A stretch of 59,312 nucleotides of DNA from positions 1-59,312 of the forward strand of contig JAQYWR010000050.1 in assembly GCA_029379225.1 (NCBI GenBank), read 5' to 3'. The stretch comes from Nostoc sp. S4 (GTDB lineage: Bacteria > Cyanobacteriota > Cyanobacteriia > Cyanobacteriales > Nostocaceae). The notes below the pieces were generated by a model. That model made no database searches. It saw only the letters and a list, made by a program, of their open reading frames with translations, and had not been told where the DNA came from. A program made the translations under genes and the position numbers. Below, piece after piece: positions 23,041-32,432 of the stretch (position 1 is its first letter; each line of letters begins with the position of its first letter).

Positions 23041-26000
23041 TTAAACCACACTATCAGCAAAAACAAAGTCATTTGCTGTGAGGCTAGTCAATGTAACTCC
23101 AACTAATGAAGCCAACTCTGTATTTCCGGCTTTCACCAAAGTATCGCTACCTTGTTGCAATAGAGTTAAGGCACTAAATTGAGTGATACCAATGCCGCCA
23201 AGTCCAATTTTGTCAATGCCGATCGCAAAATCAGTCACAATGTTCTTGCTAGTTGGCAAACTGGCGTTAGCAATCCAAAACTGGTCAGCACCAGCACCAC
23301 CAGTTAGGCGATTACCGCCATCTTGACCAGCAAATAGCACATCATCACCATCGCCACCAAACAACGAGTCATTGACACCAGAAAAGAGTTTGTCATCTCC
23401 AGAACCACCATATAAACGGTTGTTGCTACCTTCACTCTTAAGGGTATCTTTACCTGAGCCACCGAAGGACAGTTGACCAGTACCTTCAACTACTGTCAAA
23501 GTATCATTACCTGCTGCCCCAAATAGATTATTACTGCCATTGGCTTCGACTACAGTAACTTGGTCATCACCATTGCCACCATCACCAGTTGTATTACTAG
23601 CAGCACCATTTTGACCGACAAAGATACTATCATCACCGTCTGCTGTGGACACTGAAGAATCATTGCTAACCAGTACCGTATCTTCACCATTCCCAGTCTG
23701 GATTGTGTTACCTGTAGTACCTTCTACAAAATCTGCTCCGTCACCTGTGAGTAAGGTTTGATTTGGTTGAACGGTAATATCATCACTGCTATTGGAGCCA
23801 AATTTAATTTCTTCAGCTTGAGGTTGACCTAAACCAGGAGCAAGATTAAGGGGCTTATCTAACTTCAGTTCTAGAATCTCATTATTGTCTATGACTGGAT
23901 GTTGAGGATCGTTCCCTGGACGACCAGTTGAGAAAGGATAGTTGTTGTCATTGGCTACTAAAATGGTGTTTTTGTCAATAACCAGAACATTTTCAATTGT
24001 TTGAAAGGGGAAGTCGAAGGTAGTCTTACCATCCCCATTCAGGTCATTGGGGTCTTGGATATTTAACAAGTCTGCAACTTCTTCTTTAGCGACATAGCCA
24101 TGAGAATCTGTTTTAGACAAGTCTATTTTGTAAATTCTCTTGAATTTAGCTGCATCCCCTTGATTGTTATCTCGTTCAATGACTAGGTACTCATTGTCAT
24201 TAATGACTGCTAAATCCCCAATCGAATTTGAGGGATTGTCCAGTTTGTAGTAAAGTTTTCTATCACTATACTTGTGACTGGCTAAATCAAATTCGTTAAT
24301 CCGCAAAGCACCAGGAGTATCGCCTTGGACTGTGCCTTCTAGCAGCATATACAGCTTGGTTTTGCTGGCGTTGATTGCTCCGCCTTCAAAACCTTTAGAA
24401 CTAGCCAAGTTAGCAAAAGCATCTCCTGAGAGAACATCGGGATTTTGTGGCGATCGCACTACATTATACTGAGGATCGTCTCTAAGTTTATCCCGTACTT
24501 CATCCGCAATATCTGGGAAATCTGAGAAGAGTGCATCTACTCCTAATTGATAAAACTGCTGAATTTCAGACTCTAGCTTACCTTTGTAATCTGCTGCTAA
24601 GAATTGATCTTCTGCACGGAAGGTGTAGGGATGAACCTGCAAGCCTGCATTGTGAGCATCTTGAACTAAGGTACTGGGAGGTAATGTTGTCTTGTCAGCA
24701 TCATTGACTGTACCATCCCCATTGACATCATCGGCTTTGCCATCGCCATTAGCATCAGTACCTTTAACGCTAACAATCATCCGCTTCCAAGGCCCAATGC
24801 CATCAGCATAGGTGGCAATTTCAGCCAAGCCTTCTGGAGTTCGCAAATCGCCGTATGTGCGAGTGTCACCACTGACTTTCAAATCATAAGGCTGACTTTC
24901 AATAATTTTACCGTTGATATCAATGTCACTGGCATCTAAAAGTTGTACAAGTGGAATATCTACACCTGCCGCAGGCATAATCACATCATGCAGTTCTTTG
25001 AGGTTACCCACTTCAAAGGACTGAATGAAAATCCGACTGGGGTCAGTAAAGTTATTTGCTTTGAGCGTATCGATGAGTAACTGACTGATGTTTCTGTGAA
25101 TTTTTTCTGTGGTACCTACATAGGTGGCTTCATCAGCAAAATAGGTTGGATGCTTAGTTTCTGGGTAAATGCCAATCTTTTTACCTGTCTTAGCTTCCAC
25201 ATCCTTAACTAAATTGATGATTTCTGTGAGGGTGGGAATCTCAAATTTATCGTCAAAGGAATGATCGCGGAAAGGTAAACGTTCTTCTGCGCGTAAAGTC
25301 TTGATTTCAGCTAAGGTGAAGTCTTCAGCAAACCAACCTGTAATTGTGTTGCCATCTAAACTTACTGTTTTTTTGCGATCGGCAAACTCTGGATGCTTGT
25401 AAACATCTGTGGTTGTATTGTTAAAATTAACAGTGCCATCAGCATTTAAAACTGCTAAAGCTGGCTCATGGCGAGCAATTAGCACACCATCTTTTGTTAC
25501 TACCAAATCAGGCTCAATGAAGTCAGCGCCGCGCGCAATTGCTTGCTTATAAGACTCTAAAGTGTGTTCTGGACGATAGCCAGCTGCACCTCTATGACCA
25601 ATGACTAATGGTGCTTCTCCATCTAAAGTTTTGAAGCGGTCAGGCGTATCGATGGGAGCTTCTAACAACTTACCAGTGGCATCAAAATGTAGTAGGTAGG
25701 GGCCAAACTCGTCTCCCACCCAGATTGTGCCGTCTTTATCAAAGACAAATGATTCCACATCAAAATCAGCACCAGTTAGTAATCTATTGGTAGTGCCTTC
25801 ATTCACAATTTGGAAAGGAACTTTGTGGTTTGGGTCAGACAGTTGAATGTAATCTAAAAGTTTAATACTGCCATCACCGTTTTCTGTTCCTTTAAAATTC
25901 GGGTCTAGACGATTGATTCGCAGCAGAAAGTCTTCACTATTATCTTTGCTACCGTAACCATTATCTGACAGGAAATAGAAAGAGTTACTGTTAGCAAATT

Positions 26001-26139
26001 GGACACCGCTGAAGCCTTGTACTGGCTGTCCTGGGAAAGGGCCTGTTCTACCATTGGCTGAAACATCTTTACCAGAAGGTGGCCCATCACTAAAAGTATC
26101 AGCGGGTAAAGAGGCAAAACCGACTAATTCAATTGCCAT
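23041..26139 (-). CDS. Glycerophosphodiester phosphodiesterase inserted in a phytase-like esterase, with RTX repeats
   Basis: A 1032-aa exoprotein. Residues 1-165 begin a phytase-like esterase beta-propeller (SFVFDKDGTIWVGDEFGPYL). A glycerophosphodiesterase TIM barrel then intervenes (about 175-565): VIGHRGAAGYRPEHTLESY with the catalytic His-Arg, GADFIEPDLVVTKDGVLIARHEP with the E-x-D pair and second His, and FIQSFE. The propeller resumes at about 580-780 (GFEGGAINASKTKLYMLLEG). The rest is the same RTX cassette as in the neighbouring exoproteins. It should hydrolyse glycerophosphodiesters to alcohol and glycerol-3-phosphate outside the cell. An EF-hand-like stretch (DANGDGKADDVNGDGTVNDA) lies inside the barrel. 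No Sec signal is seen, as expected for type I export. Confidence 0.92.
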   Translation of the reverse strand: MAIELVGFASLPADTFSDGPPSGKDVSANGRTGPFPGQPVQGFSGVQFANSNSFYFLSDNGYGSKDNSEDFLLRINRLDPNFKGTENGDGSIKLLDYIQLSDPNHKVPFQIVNEGTTNRLLTGADFDVESFVFDKDGTIWVGDEFGPYLLHFDATGKLLEAPIDTPDRFKTLDGEAPLVIGHRGAAGYRPEHTLESYKQAIARGADFIEPDLVVTKDGVLIARHEPALAVLNADGTVNFNNTTTDVYKHPEFADRKKTVSLDGNTITGWFAEDFTLAEIKTLRAEERLPFRDHSFDDKFEIPTLTEIINLVKDVEAKTGKKIGIYPETKHPTYFADEATYVGTTEKIHRNISQLLIDTLKANNFTDPSRIFIQSFEVGNLKELHDVIMPAAGVDIPLVQLLDASDIDINGKIIESQPYDLKVSGDTRTYGDLRTPEGLAEIATYADGIGPWKRMIVSVKGTDANGDGKADDVNGDGTVNDADKTTLPPSTLVQDAHNAGLQVHPYTFRAEDQFLAADYKGKLESEIQQFYQLGVDALFSDFPDIADEVRDKLRDDPQYNVVRSPQNPDVLSGDAFANLASSKGFEGGAINASKTKLYMLLEGTVQGDTPGALRINEFDLASHKYSDRKLYYKLDNPSNSIGDLAVINDNEYLVIERDNNQGDAAKFKRIYKIDLSKTDSHGYVAKEEVADLLNIQDPNDLNGDGKTTFDFPFQTIENVLVIDKNTILVANDNNYPFSTGRPGNDPQHPVIDNNEILELKLDKPLNLAPGLGQPQAEEIKFGSNSSDDITVQPNQTLLTGDGADFVEGTTGNTIQTGNGEDTVLVSNDSSVSTADGDDSIFVGQNGAASNTTGDGGNGDDQVTVVEANGSNNLFGAAGNDTLTVVEGTGQLSFGGSGKDTLKSEGSNNRLYGGSGDDKLFSGVNDSLFGGDGDDVLFAGQDGGNRLTGGAGADQFWIANASLPTSKNIVTDFAIGIDKIGLGGIGITQFSALTLLQQGSDTLVKAGNTELASLVGVTLTSLTANDFVFADSVV

Positions 26140-26732
26140 AATTAAAATATTTGTTGAATGTTTGAGTTGAAAGCGCTCGCCAGCTATACAGGTTCTCTAA
26201 TTGCATTAACTCTGTTGGAAAAATCAATCATTTTCTCATGCTATAAATCGGGATTACAGGTAAATGTCAGAGTTAGAAGAATATAATTTGGTAAATCCGT
26301 TAAGTCCGATTTTGTCGATAATGTGAAAATACATTTAGAAAAAAACGTATTTTCTCAAAGTTATTGACAGCTTGAGTAATGATAGTAAAATGTCAATTAC
26401 TAATCTGTGTTAGTGAGTAAAAGCGCCGAACACTTAGATTCCAAATCTAAAGCTGTCGATAGTAGTTATCAGAGAACTTAGCTAGCACTAAAGATGTTTT
26501 CATTAGAAGATTAAGAAAAGAATAAATTAAACTGAAGAAACGATTAAAATATATTCAGATTTGAAAGATACTCTTTGTAAAATTTGAGCAAAATAAATTA
26601 AAAAATAATACATTAAATATTTATGCCTAAATTGGCAACCTATTTTAGATTCTTTTAAGAAGATAAAAATTGAATTCTTGCAGTTAGAATTGGCTAGCGA
26701 TCGCATTAACTTTCCTATCAAACAATTATGCT
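26140..26732. other. 593-bp AT-rich intergenic region
   Basis: No gene is supported; a 71-codon minus-strand frame at 26527-26742 is low-complexity and lacks a ribosome site. The stretch at 26289-26303 reads CTTAACGGATTTACC on the minus strand, which vaguely recalls a Pho box upstream of the glycerophosphodiesterase gene, but the match is too weak to call. Confidence 0.45.
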
Positions 26733-26760
26733 GTAGGGACATACAGCTATATGTCCCTAC
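26733..26760. repeat. Perfect palindrome downstream of phytase-fusion gene
   Basis: GTAGGGACATA, a short loop, TATGTCCCTAC. It lies about 35 bases after the stop codon of the 1815-aa gene. No T-run follows, so it may be an intergenic palindromic repeat that stabilises the mRNA end rather than a classical terminator. Confidence 0.65.
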
Positions 26761-26794
26761 AAAAGACTTTTTGATGAGAAGCTAGGCGAATAAA

Positions 26795-29700
26795 TTAAGC
26801 CACTATACTAGCCGAGAAAACGAAGTCATTAGCTGTGAGACTAGTCGATCTAATTCCAACTAATGAAACCAACTCTGTATTTCCAGTTTTTACCAAAGTA
26901 TCACTACCCTGTTGCAATAAAGTTAAACCACTAAATTGAGTGATATTGATACCACCAAGTCCGATTTTGTCAATACCAATTGTAAAATCAGTAACGATGT
27001 TCTTGCTAGTTGGTAAACTACCATTAGCAATCCAGAATTGGTCTGCACCAGCACCACCACTCAGGTGATTACCACCTGCTTGACCAGCAAATAGTACATC
27101 ATCACCATCGCCACCAAACAACGAGTCATTCAGATTTGAGAACAAGATATCATTACCAGAACCACCATAAAGACGGTTATTGCTGGCGTTACTAGTGAGG
27201 CTGTCATTGCCATTTCCACCGAATAAGCATTGACGAGAACCTTCAACGACTGTAAGAGTATCATCACCAGCAGCTCCAAATAAATCATTACTACCACCAG
27301 CTTCCACCACGGTAATAACATCATTACCATTGCCACCATTAGCATTGGTATTTTTAGCCGAACCGTTTTGACCAATAAATATTTGGTCGTCACCTTCTCC
27401 CCCGGATACTGAAGAATCACTGCCTACGAGTACGGTGTCATCACCGTTTCCAGCTTCGATTATGTTGCCTTTAGTACCTTCTACAAAGTCTGCTCCGTCG
27501 CCTGCGAAAAATGTTTTTCCTGGGTCAACCGTTACATTATCGCTGTTGCTAGAACCAAAGTTACCTGGGAAAGTAGGCTCTACAGGTGTCAGGTTATTGG
27601 GTAGTTCCAGAATACCTAGTTTTTCAGCAGGAGTATTACCCGTAACGTTGAAGTCGTTATCGTTAATCAAAGCTAAGGTGTTGGGTGCTACCAGTGCTAA
27701 ACCTTCTAATTTTTCGACCCCGGTATAACCCAACTGTGCAGCATTAGCAATCAAACTCTTGGTTACAGGAGTAATATTGGCAGTAGCTAACTCTGTAGAG
27801 GTCAATTGCTCAATAGTCTTACCTGCTGGCAAGGTAAAATTAGCAGGGTTGTTGATGTTGGTCGCTCCGGCTAAATTAATTTGGTAAATTAGTTTATTGC
27901 CAGCAGATGTACCATTATCGTCTCTTTCAACTACTGCAAATTTGCCGCTACCCAAGGAAACTGCATCGCCAATCTTATCGGTTCCTGGTAGACCTTCTAA
28001 GCGATACAAATACTCTCCTGTTACCTGCTTGCTGACAATATCAAATTCCAGAATTCGCAGGTTGAGAGAAGCTTTAGAACTCGCGTCATTGGCGACATCT
28101 GGATTATCGATCGCACTCTGAATAAAGGCATATAATTTATTACCTTGGAGTGCTACAGCTTCAAATCCTCGGTTATTGCGGCGTTGGGCATAAACTGCTG
28201 GCAATACCTCAGTACCAAAAGTTCCGGCGGGTTGGTCTGGGTCGGGTGCAGTGGCAGTTCCTTGAGGAATAAAGCGGTCAATTAGTTTACCATTAACATC
28301 AAAGTGATAAATTGCTGGACGATATTCATCCACCATCCAGTAGTCACCATTTTGTGCAACCGCAATTCCCTCTAAGTCTGCGCCCAAAGGATCGTTAGGA
28401 AGAACATTATTATTTAAGTCAACAGCAATTTCATCTGTGTAGGCTGTGCCATTTGCCCCAGCTTGCAAGTTTGGTAGTCCGGTTAATGGCGTTGTCCCAT
28501 CTTGGCGAAATAATCCTGTTGTGTTGGTGATGGTGATTTCACCTGTGGTGCGGTTGAGTTCAAAGCTGACTATTTCTGGCTGAAAGTTGGGTAATAAAAA
28601 TGGTCTTTTGACACCATCAGCATCTCCATTGGGGCCCCGGTCTGTGTTGGTGACAAATTTTAGGTTGCCATTGGCGGCAATTCCTTGGAAATATAACCCA
28701 GAAAAACCACCCAAGAAAATATCTTGACCTTTGGAGGTGGTGCCTAATTTGGGTAGGTTGTCAAAGTCATAGATAGTTAGCTTGGGTTGGGCAACAGGAT
28801 TGCGAGGATCGTAACTAGTAGTGTCGATATTTAAAGAATTGGGTAAGGTATTGGCTATATTTTCCCAAGGCACCAGCTTAAAGTTCGAGTTGACGTTTTC
28901 GCCATCGATGGTTTTAGCAGGTTCATTAGACCCATCTTGAGTAACAAATAAACCAAATGGGAAGTTAGGCCCCAGTGGTACATTAGTTACATCAGCACCA
29001 TCTGACTCTTGAACGCTATCAATTGACCCGTTGTTACCAATAGCAAAATTACCCACGTATTCGTTATTACCTTCACGAGTGTAGGCAACAAAGGTACTAT
29101 CGCCTTGGCTGGATGCTAGCAGGTAGCCTGTACCGTTTTTGCCGTAATAGATGGTCAACCCTTCAGCGTCATCGGTGAGGTGAGAACCACCTTCAAAACG
29201 CACGCGGTCAATCAACTTGCCTGTTTTACCACCATCTGGTTCGGCGTTGAATTTCCAGATGCCGACATCTTCTTGGGCTATGTAGAGAAAGCCGGTTTCT
29301 TGGTCAACTACCATACCCTCTGTTTGGGGAGAACGTCCGGCTGTGGTGGGCGAGGGGATGGTGAACTCCCGCACCAGTTCTGCTCCAATTTTGCCATTAC
29401 CTTTGTCGATTAGCTTGAACTGAGCTATATCTCCAGTTTGGCGACGAGTGGTAAAGACATAGTAATCATTAGTTTCAGGACTACGGTATAGGGCAAGTCC
29501 GTAAGAACTGCGAGTGGATGCAGAATAAGGAGGTTCAAAGGGCAATCCTTGGAAGATAGTACCAATATTGCTATCAGTGATATCTTGCAAATACTGACTG
29601 GGAGTGGTGGGGTTGGGGTTAATTTTGAAGATTGCTAGTTTATCATTTTGGCGATCGCTAGCTACAGCAATATCAATAGATTGATTGCCTAATTTAAAAC

Positions 29701-32242
29701 CGTATTGCAAATCAATGTTGTTGTAGCGAATACCACCAGGATTAACTGCTTGCAACAAATTACCAGACAAATCATAAACTCGCAGTCCGGCATTTTTAAC
29801 TGAGGTTAATACTAAACTATCAGCAGCATTTGTGGCATTAACATAGATAGCAGGGTCATCAGCATCAGCATCCCGATCTACAACTGGTAGTGCTGGGTCG
29901 TCATCGTCAAATAAATCGGGGCGGGTTTCTACTGTGGGTGCAGCAGTGGGAACTAAGTCTGCACCCAAAGTGAGGATTTGGGTATATTGGGTGCTGCTAA
30001 AGTTGTTGTCACTCACCAGTACAATGGACTGACGACCATCTGCTAGTTTGGGGCCGAAGGCAAGACCTTCTATATTATCTACTCCTGTAATCGGGTGATT
30101 TGCATCAGTGGGTAGATTGAGGTCAGTTAAATTTAATAGCAGACGCTTTTGGGCAGGTTTAATCGCTGCTAGTTGTTCAGCACTCAAATTATTCAGAGAA
30201 TCGTCGAAGCTAATGTCAGTTGCACCTTGCAAAGAAACTTCGTAGATTTTGATGGTATTGCCTACACCTTCGGCAAAGGAGCGCTCTAACGCCAAGAAAG
30301 TACCGCGATTATCTATTGCTAGTAAATCTGCCAAACCATTGTCAGCGGAACCTGTGCTGGGGTTTGGTGCTTCGGGAATTGCATCAGTGATGTAGAGATA
30401 TTCTTTTTCTGGCTGTCCAGTAACCAGATTGTATTGTAGAATCCGAGAAGGGCTGCCATTAGTAAGTGAAGCTTTTGATCCATCTTGGGATAATGCGTTT
30501 TCGGTGGCCGTGAATAAGGTTTTCTGGTCAGGTGTGATGGTGAGGCTTTCAAAGGCTAAGTTATTATATACGCCTGATGTCTGCGTATCTCCTGCATCAA
30601 CAATACCATCGCCGTTGGTGTCTTCGACTACTGGTAAGAATTTGCTAGGGACAGGAAGCGATCGCACTTCTTGCCCTGTAGTCAGCGAAAACTCTTTAAT
30701 AAAGGGATTGGTAACGCGACCAGCAGTAGGATTAACTTCGCCTTCTGAAGAGATGAAGACTGTGCCATTGTTGGTTAAAGCAATACCTTCTGTGTCAAGG
30801 CTGTTGATTGCAAAAAAGTTGCCTTTGGTATCTTTTAGGGGAGTGACATTAGTAAAAGTCACTCCAGAATCAGCAGTGAAGGTATAAAAACGGGCAGGAG
30901 CAACTTGAGAGCGATCGTCTGAAATAGCGTAGTAGCGGTTATTCGCAGCATCATAGGTAACACCAGACAATCCACCCACTGGAGTCTGTACCCCATTCAC
31001 AGTTTCTGCCGCACCAGCAGGAATAAAGCCAGTAGCGAAAGTAGTTTGCCCAACAAATCCTATATTAGGAATGGTTTTACCTGCTGGAGTTGCCCCAGTT
31101 TGCACATCTGCAAACACCAAGCGATGGTCAGAACTGGGGAAGGGAAAAGTACCTACTGGGGAGAATGTCGGGTCAGTATTTAGCGGCCAAAATACTCCTG
31201 AGTCAGCAATTGTTATGTCAGTGGAGGGTAGTACGTAATCAGACCGCAAGTTTCCGGGAGTAGTATCAGCAAAGTCTGCGGTATCAAAAGCTGGATTACC
31301 CTTATGGTTAGCGTTAGCACCACCCTGCAAAGCTGCTTGCTGAGAACCACCAAGACTGGTAGGGATGACATTAGTATTAATACCAGGATTTTGTAACAAT
31401 TGGCGAATAGCATAGTCATAACTATCACCATCTAACGGGTCAGCATTCTGGTCACCCATAATTACGAAACTTGAACCAGCAGCAATACCGCCTGTTTTAC
31501 CTTCATCATCATAGATGTAATTGCCTTTACCAGGAGTAATATAGTCTGCCCAAAAACGGATTTCGTCGTGGTTACGCTTGCCATTGCGGTCTTCCGCGCC
31601 ATCAAAGGTTGGGGGTGTGGGATGGCTAACAAGAGCATGAATTGTCTCGCCGTTCACTTCGATAGGTACATCCCAATGACTTTTAGATGAGAGGCGTAGA
31701 ACCGCTAGTTCCTGCGGAGAATACCAATCATTTGGCTCTGGTGTCGCCGGGTCATCCGGAAGCAAAGCATTGGGCATATCCTTCCAGAGAAAATTTTGGA
31801 AGGTGCGGATATTAGCTGTATCAATAGGATATTTTGATAGCAGTAACATTCCGTATTGACCGGGAAAATTACCGAATCCTAAAGCATCATCACCATATCC
31901 GGCTGTACCTGGGGTGGTAACGGCTGTACTGTCGTTGTTCAAGTCAAACCCAGAGGCAATACCCGTATTGGAAGGAGCGATGTAAAAGTAGGGATAATCA
32001 ACCGGACTTGCACCATTCTGACTGACTGCAAGGTAATTTTGTTTAAATAGTTGAACCGCCTGTGGCGAGTAATCAAACTCATTAATCAGTAGTACATCTG
32101 GGTTATTACGCTGAATGATTTCCGCAACTGCCTTTGCTTGAGCATTATCAGGAGTAGATAAATCAGTTACTAATTGACCTTCGGCGTTCCGATTCAGGGA
32201 AGCATTGAACTGGGAAAAGCGAATTGTGCTTGTAGTTACCAT
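26795..32242 (-). CDS. Giant exoprotein: endonuclease/phosphatase, phytase-like domains and RTX repeats
   Basis: An 1815-aa fusion. About 1-385: endonuclease/exonuclease/phosphatase domain (IRFSQFNASLN, PDVLLINEFDY, FVIMGDQNADPLDGD, SSDHRLVFADV; the His/Asp ligands are present). About 390-790: phytase-like esterase propeller (LSGVTYDAANNRYYAISDD). About 790-1130: beta-propeller 3-phytase (DADADDPAIYVNATNAADS, IDIAVASDRQNDKLAIF, FLYIAQEDVGIWKF). About 1190-1560: a second phytase-like esterase propeller. About 1575-1815: the RTX cassette shared with the neighbours. One secreted polypeptide thus combines nuclease or phosphatase and phytate-type activities. All domains look intact. The length is at the top of the range for such proteins. 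Start ATG at 32242; the N-terminus lacks a signal, as in other type I substrates. Confidence 0.9.
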   Translation of the reverse strand: MVTTSTIRFSQFNASLNRNAEGQLVTDLSTPDNAQAKAVAEIIQRNNPDVLLINEFDYSPQAVQLFKQNYLAVSQNGASPVDYPYFYIAPSNTGIASGFDLNNDSTAVTTPGTAGYGDDALGFGNFPGQYGMLLLSKYPIDTANIRTFQNFLWKDMPNALLPDDPATPEPNDWYSPQELAVLRLSSKSHWDVPIEVNGETIHALVSHPTPPTFDGAEDRNGKRNHDEIRFWADYITPGKGNYIYDDEGKTGGIAAGSSFVIMGDQNADPLDGDSYDYAIRQLLQNPGINTNVIPTSLGGSQQAALQGGANANHKGNPAFDTADFADTTPGNLRSDYVLPSTDITIADSGVFWPLNTDPTFSPVGTFPFPSSDHRLVFADVQTGATPAGKTIPNIGFVGQTTFATGFIPAGAAETVNGVQTPVGGLSGVTYDAANNRYYAISDDRSQVAPARFYTFTADSGVTFTNVTPLKDTKGNFFAINSLDTEGIALTNNGTVFISSEGEVNPTAGRVTNPFIKEFSLTTGQEVRSLPVPSKFLPVVEDTNGDGIVDAGDTQTSGVYNNLAFESLTITPDQKTLFTATENALSQDGSKASLTNGSPSRILQYNLVTGQPEKEYLYITDAIPEAPNPSTGSADNGLADLLAIDNRGTFLALERSFAEGVGNTIKIYEVSLQGATDISFDDSLNNLSAEQLAAIKPAQKRLLLNLTDLNLPTDANHPITGVDNIEGLAFGPKLADGRQSIVLVSDNNFSSTQYTQILTLGADLVPTAAPTVETRPDLFDDDDPALPVVDRDADADDPAIYVNATNAADSLVLTSVKNAGLRVYDLSGNLLQAVNPGGIRYNNIDLQYGFKLGNQSIDIAVASDRQNDKLAIFKINPNPTTPSQYLQDITDSNIGTIFQGLPFEPPYSASTRSSYGLALYRSPETNDYYVFTTRRQTGDIAQFKLIDKGNGKIGAELVREFTIPSPTTAGRSPQTEGMVVDQETGFLYIAQEDVGIWKFNAEPDGGKTGKLIDRVRFEGGSHLTDDAEGLTIYYGKNGTGYLLASSQGDSTFVAYTREGNNEYVGNFAIGNNGSIDSVQESDGADVTNVPLGPNFPFGLFVTQDGSNEPAKTIDGENVNSNFKLVPWENIANTLPNSLNIDTTSYDPRNPVAQPKLTIYDFDNLPKLGTTSKGQDIFLGGFSGLYFQGIAANGNLKFVTNTDRGPNGDADGVKRPFLLPNFQPEIVSFELNRTTGEITITNTTGLFRQDGTTPLTGLPNLQAGANGTAYTDEIAVDLNNNVLPNDPLGADLEGIAVAQNGDYWMVDEYRPAIYHFDVNGKLIDRFIPQGTATAPDPDQPAGTFGTEVLPAVYAQRRNNRGFEAVALQGNKLYAFIQSAIDNPDVANDASSKASLNLRILEFDIVSKQVTGEYLYRLEGLPGTDKIGDAVSLGSGKFAVVERDDNGTSAGNKLIYQINLAGATNINNPANFTLPAGKTIEQLTSTELATANITPVTKSLIANAAQLGYTGVEKLEGLALVAPNTLALINDNDFNVTGNTPAEKLGILELPNNLTPVEPTFPGNFGSSNSDNVTVDPGKTFFAGDGADFVEGTKGNIIEAGNGDDTVLVGSDSSVSGGEGDDQIFIGQNGSAKNTNANGGNGNDVITVVEAGGSNDLFGAAGDDTLTVVEGSRQCLFGGNGNDSLTSNASNNRLYGGSGNDILFSNLNDSLFGGDGDDVLFAGQAGGNHLSGGAGADQFWIANGSLPTSKNIVTDFTIGIDKIGLGGINITQFSGLTLLQQGSDTLVKTGNTELVSLVGIRSTSLTANDFVFSASIVA

Positions 32243-32432
32243 AGTTTAATTCTGAGGTAGATTCCAGGAGAATTGGAAGTGGCAAATGCAATACCGTTTA
32301 ATTAAGGGTTATTGGTGTAGATAATTGGTCTAGAGAAGACGCAATAAATCCTTACTCTGTGCAACTCTACGCCTCTGCGTGAGCCAACCGATCGCTCTTA
32401 AGTTTCCTAAGGAGCGATCGCTTCAATCAGCT

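Noticed and set aside
26289..26303. Pho box upstream of the glycerophosphodiesterase gene
   Set aside because: Only a partial match without the tandem half-site spacing.
26527..26742. 71-codon minus-strand frame between exoprotein genes
   Set aside because: AT-rich composition, no ribosome site and overlap with an intergenic palindrome.
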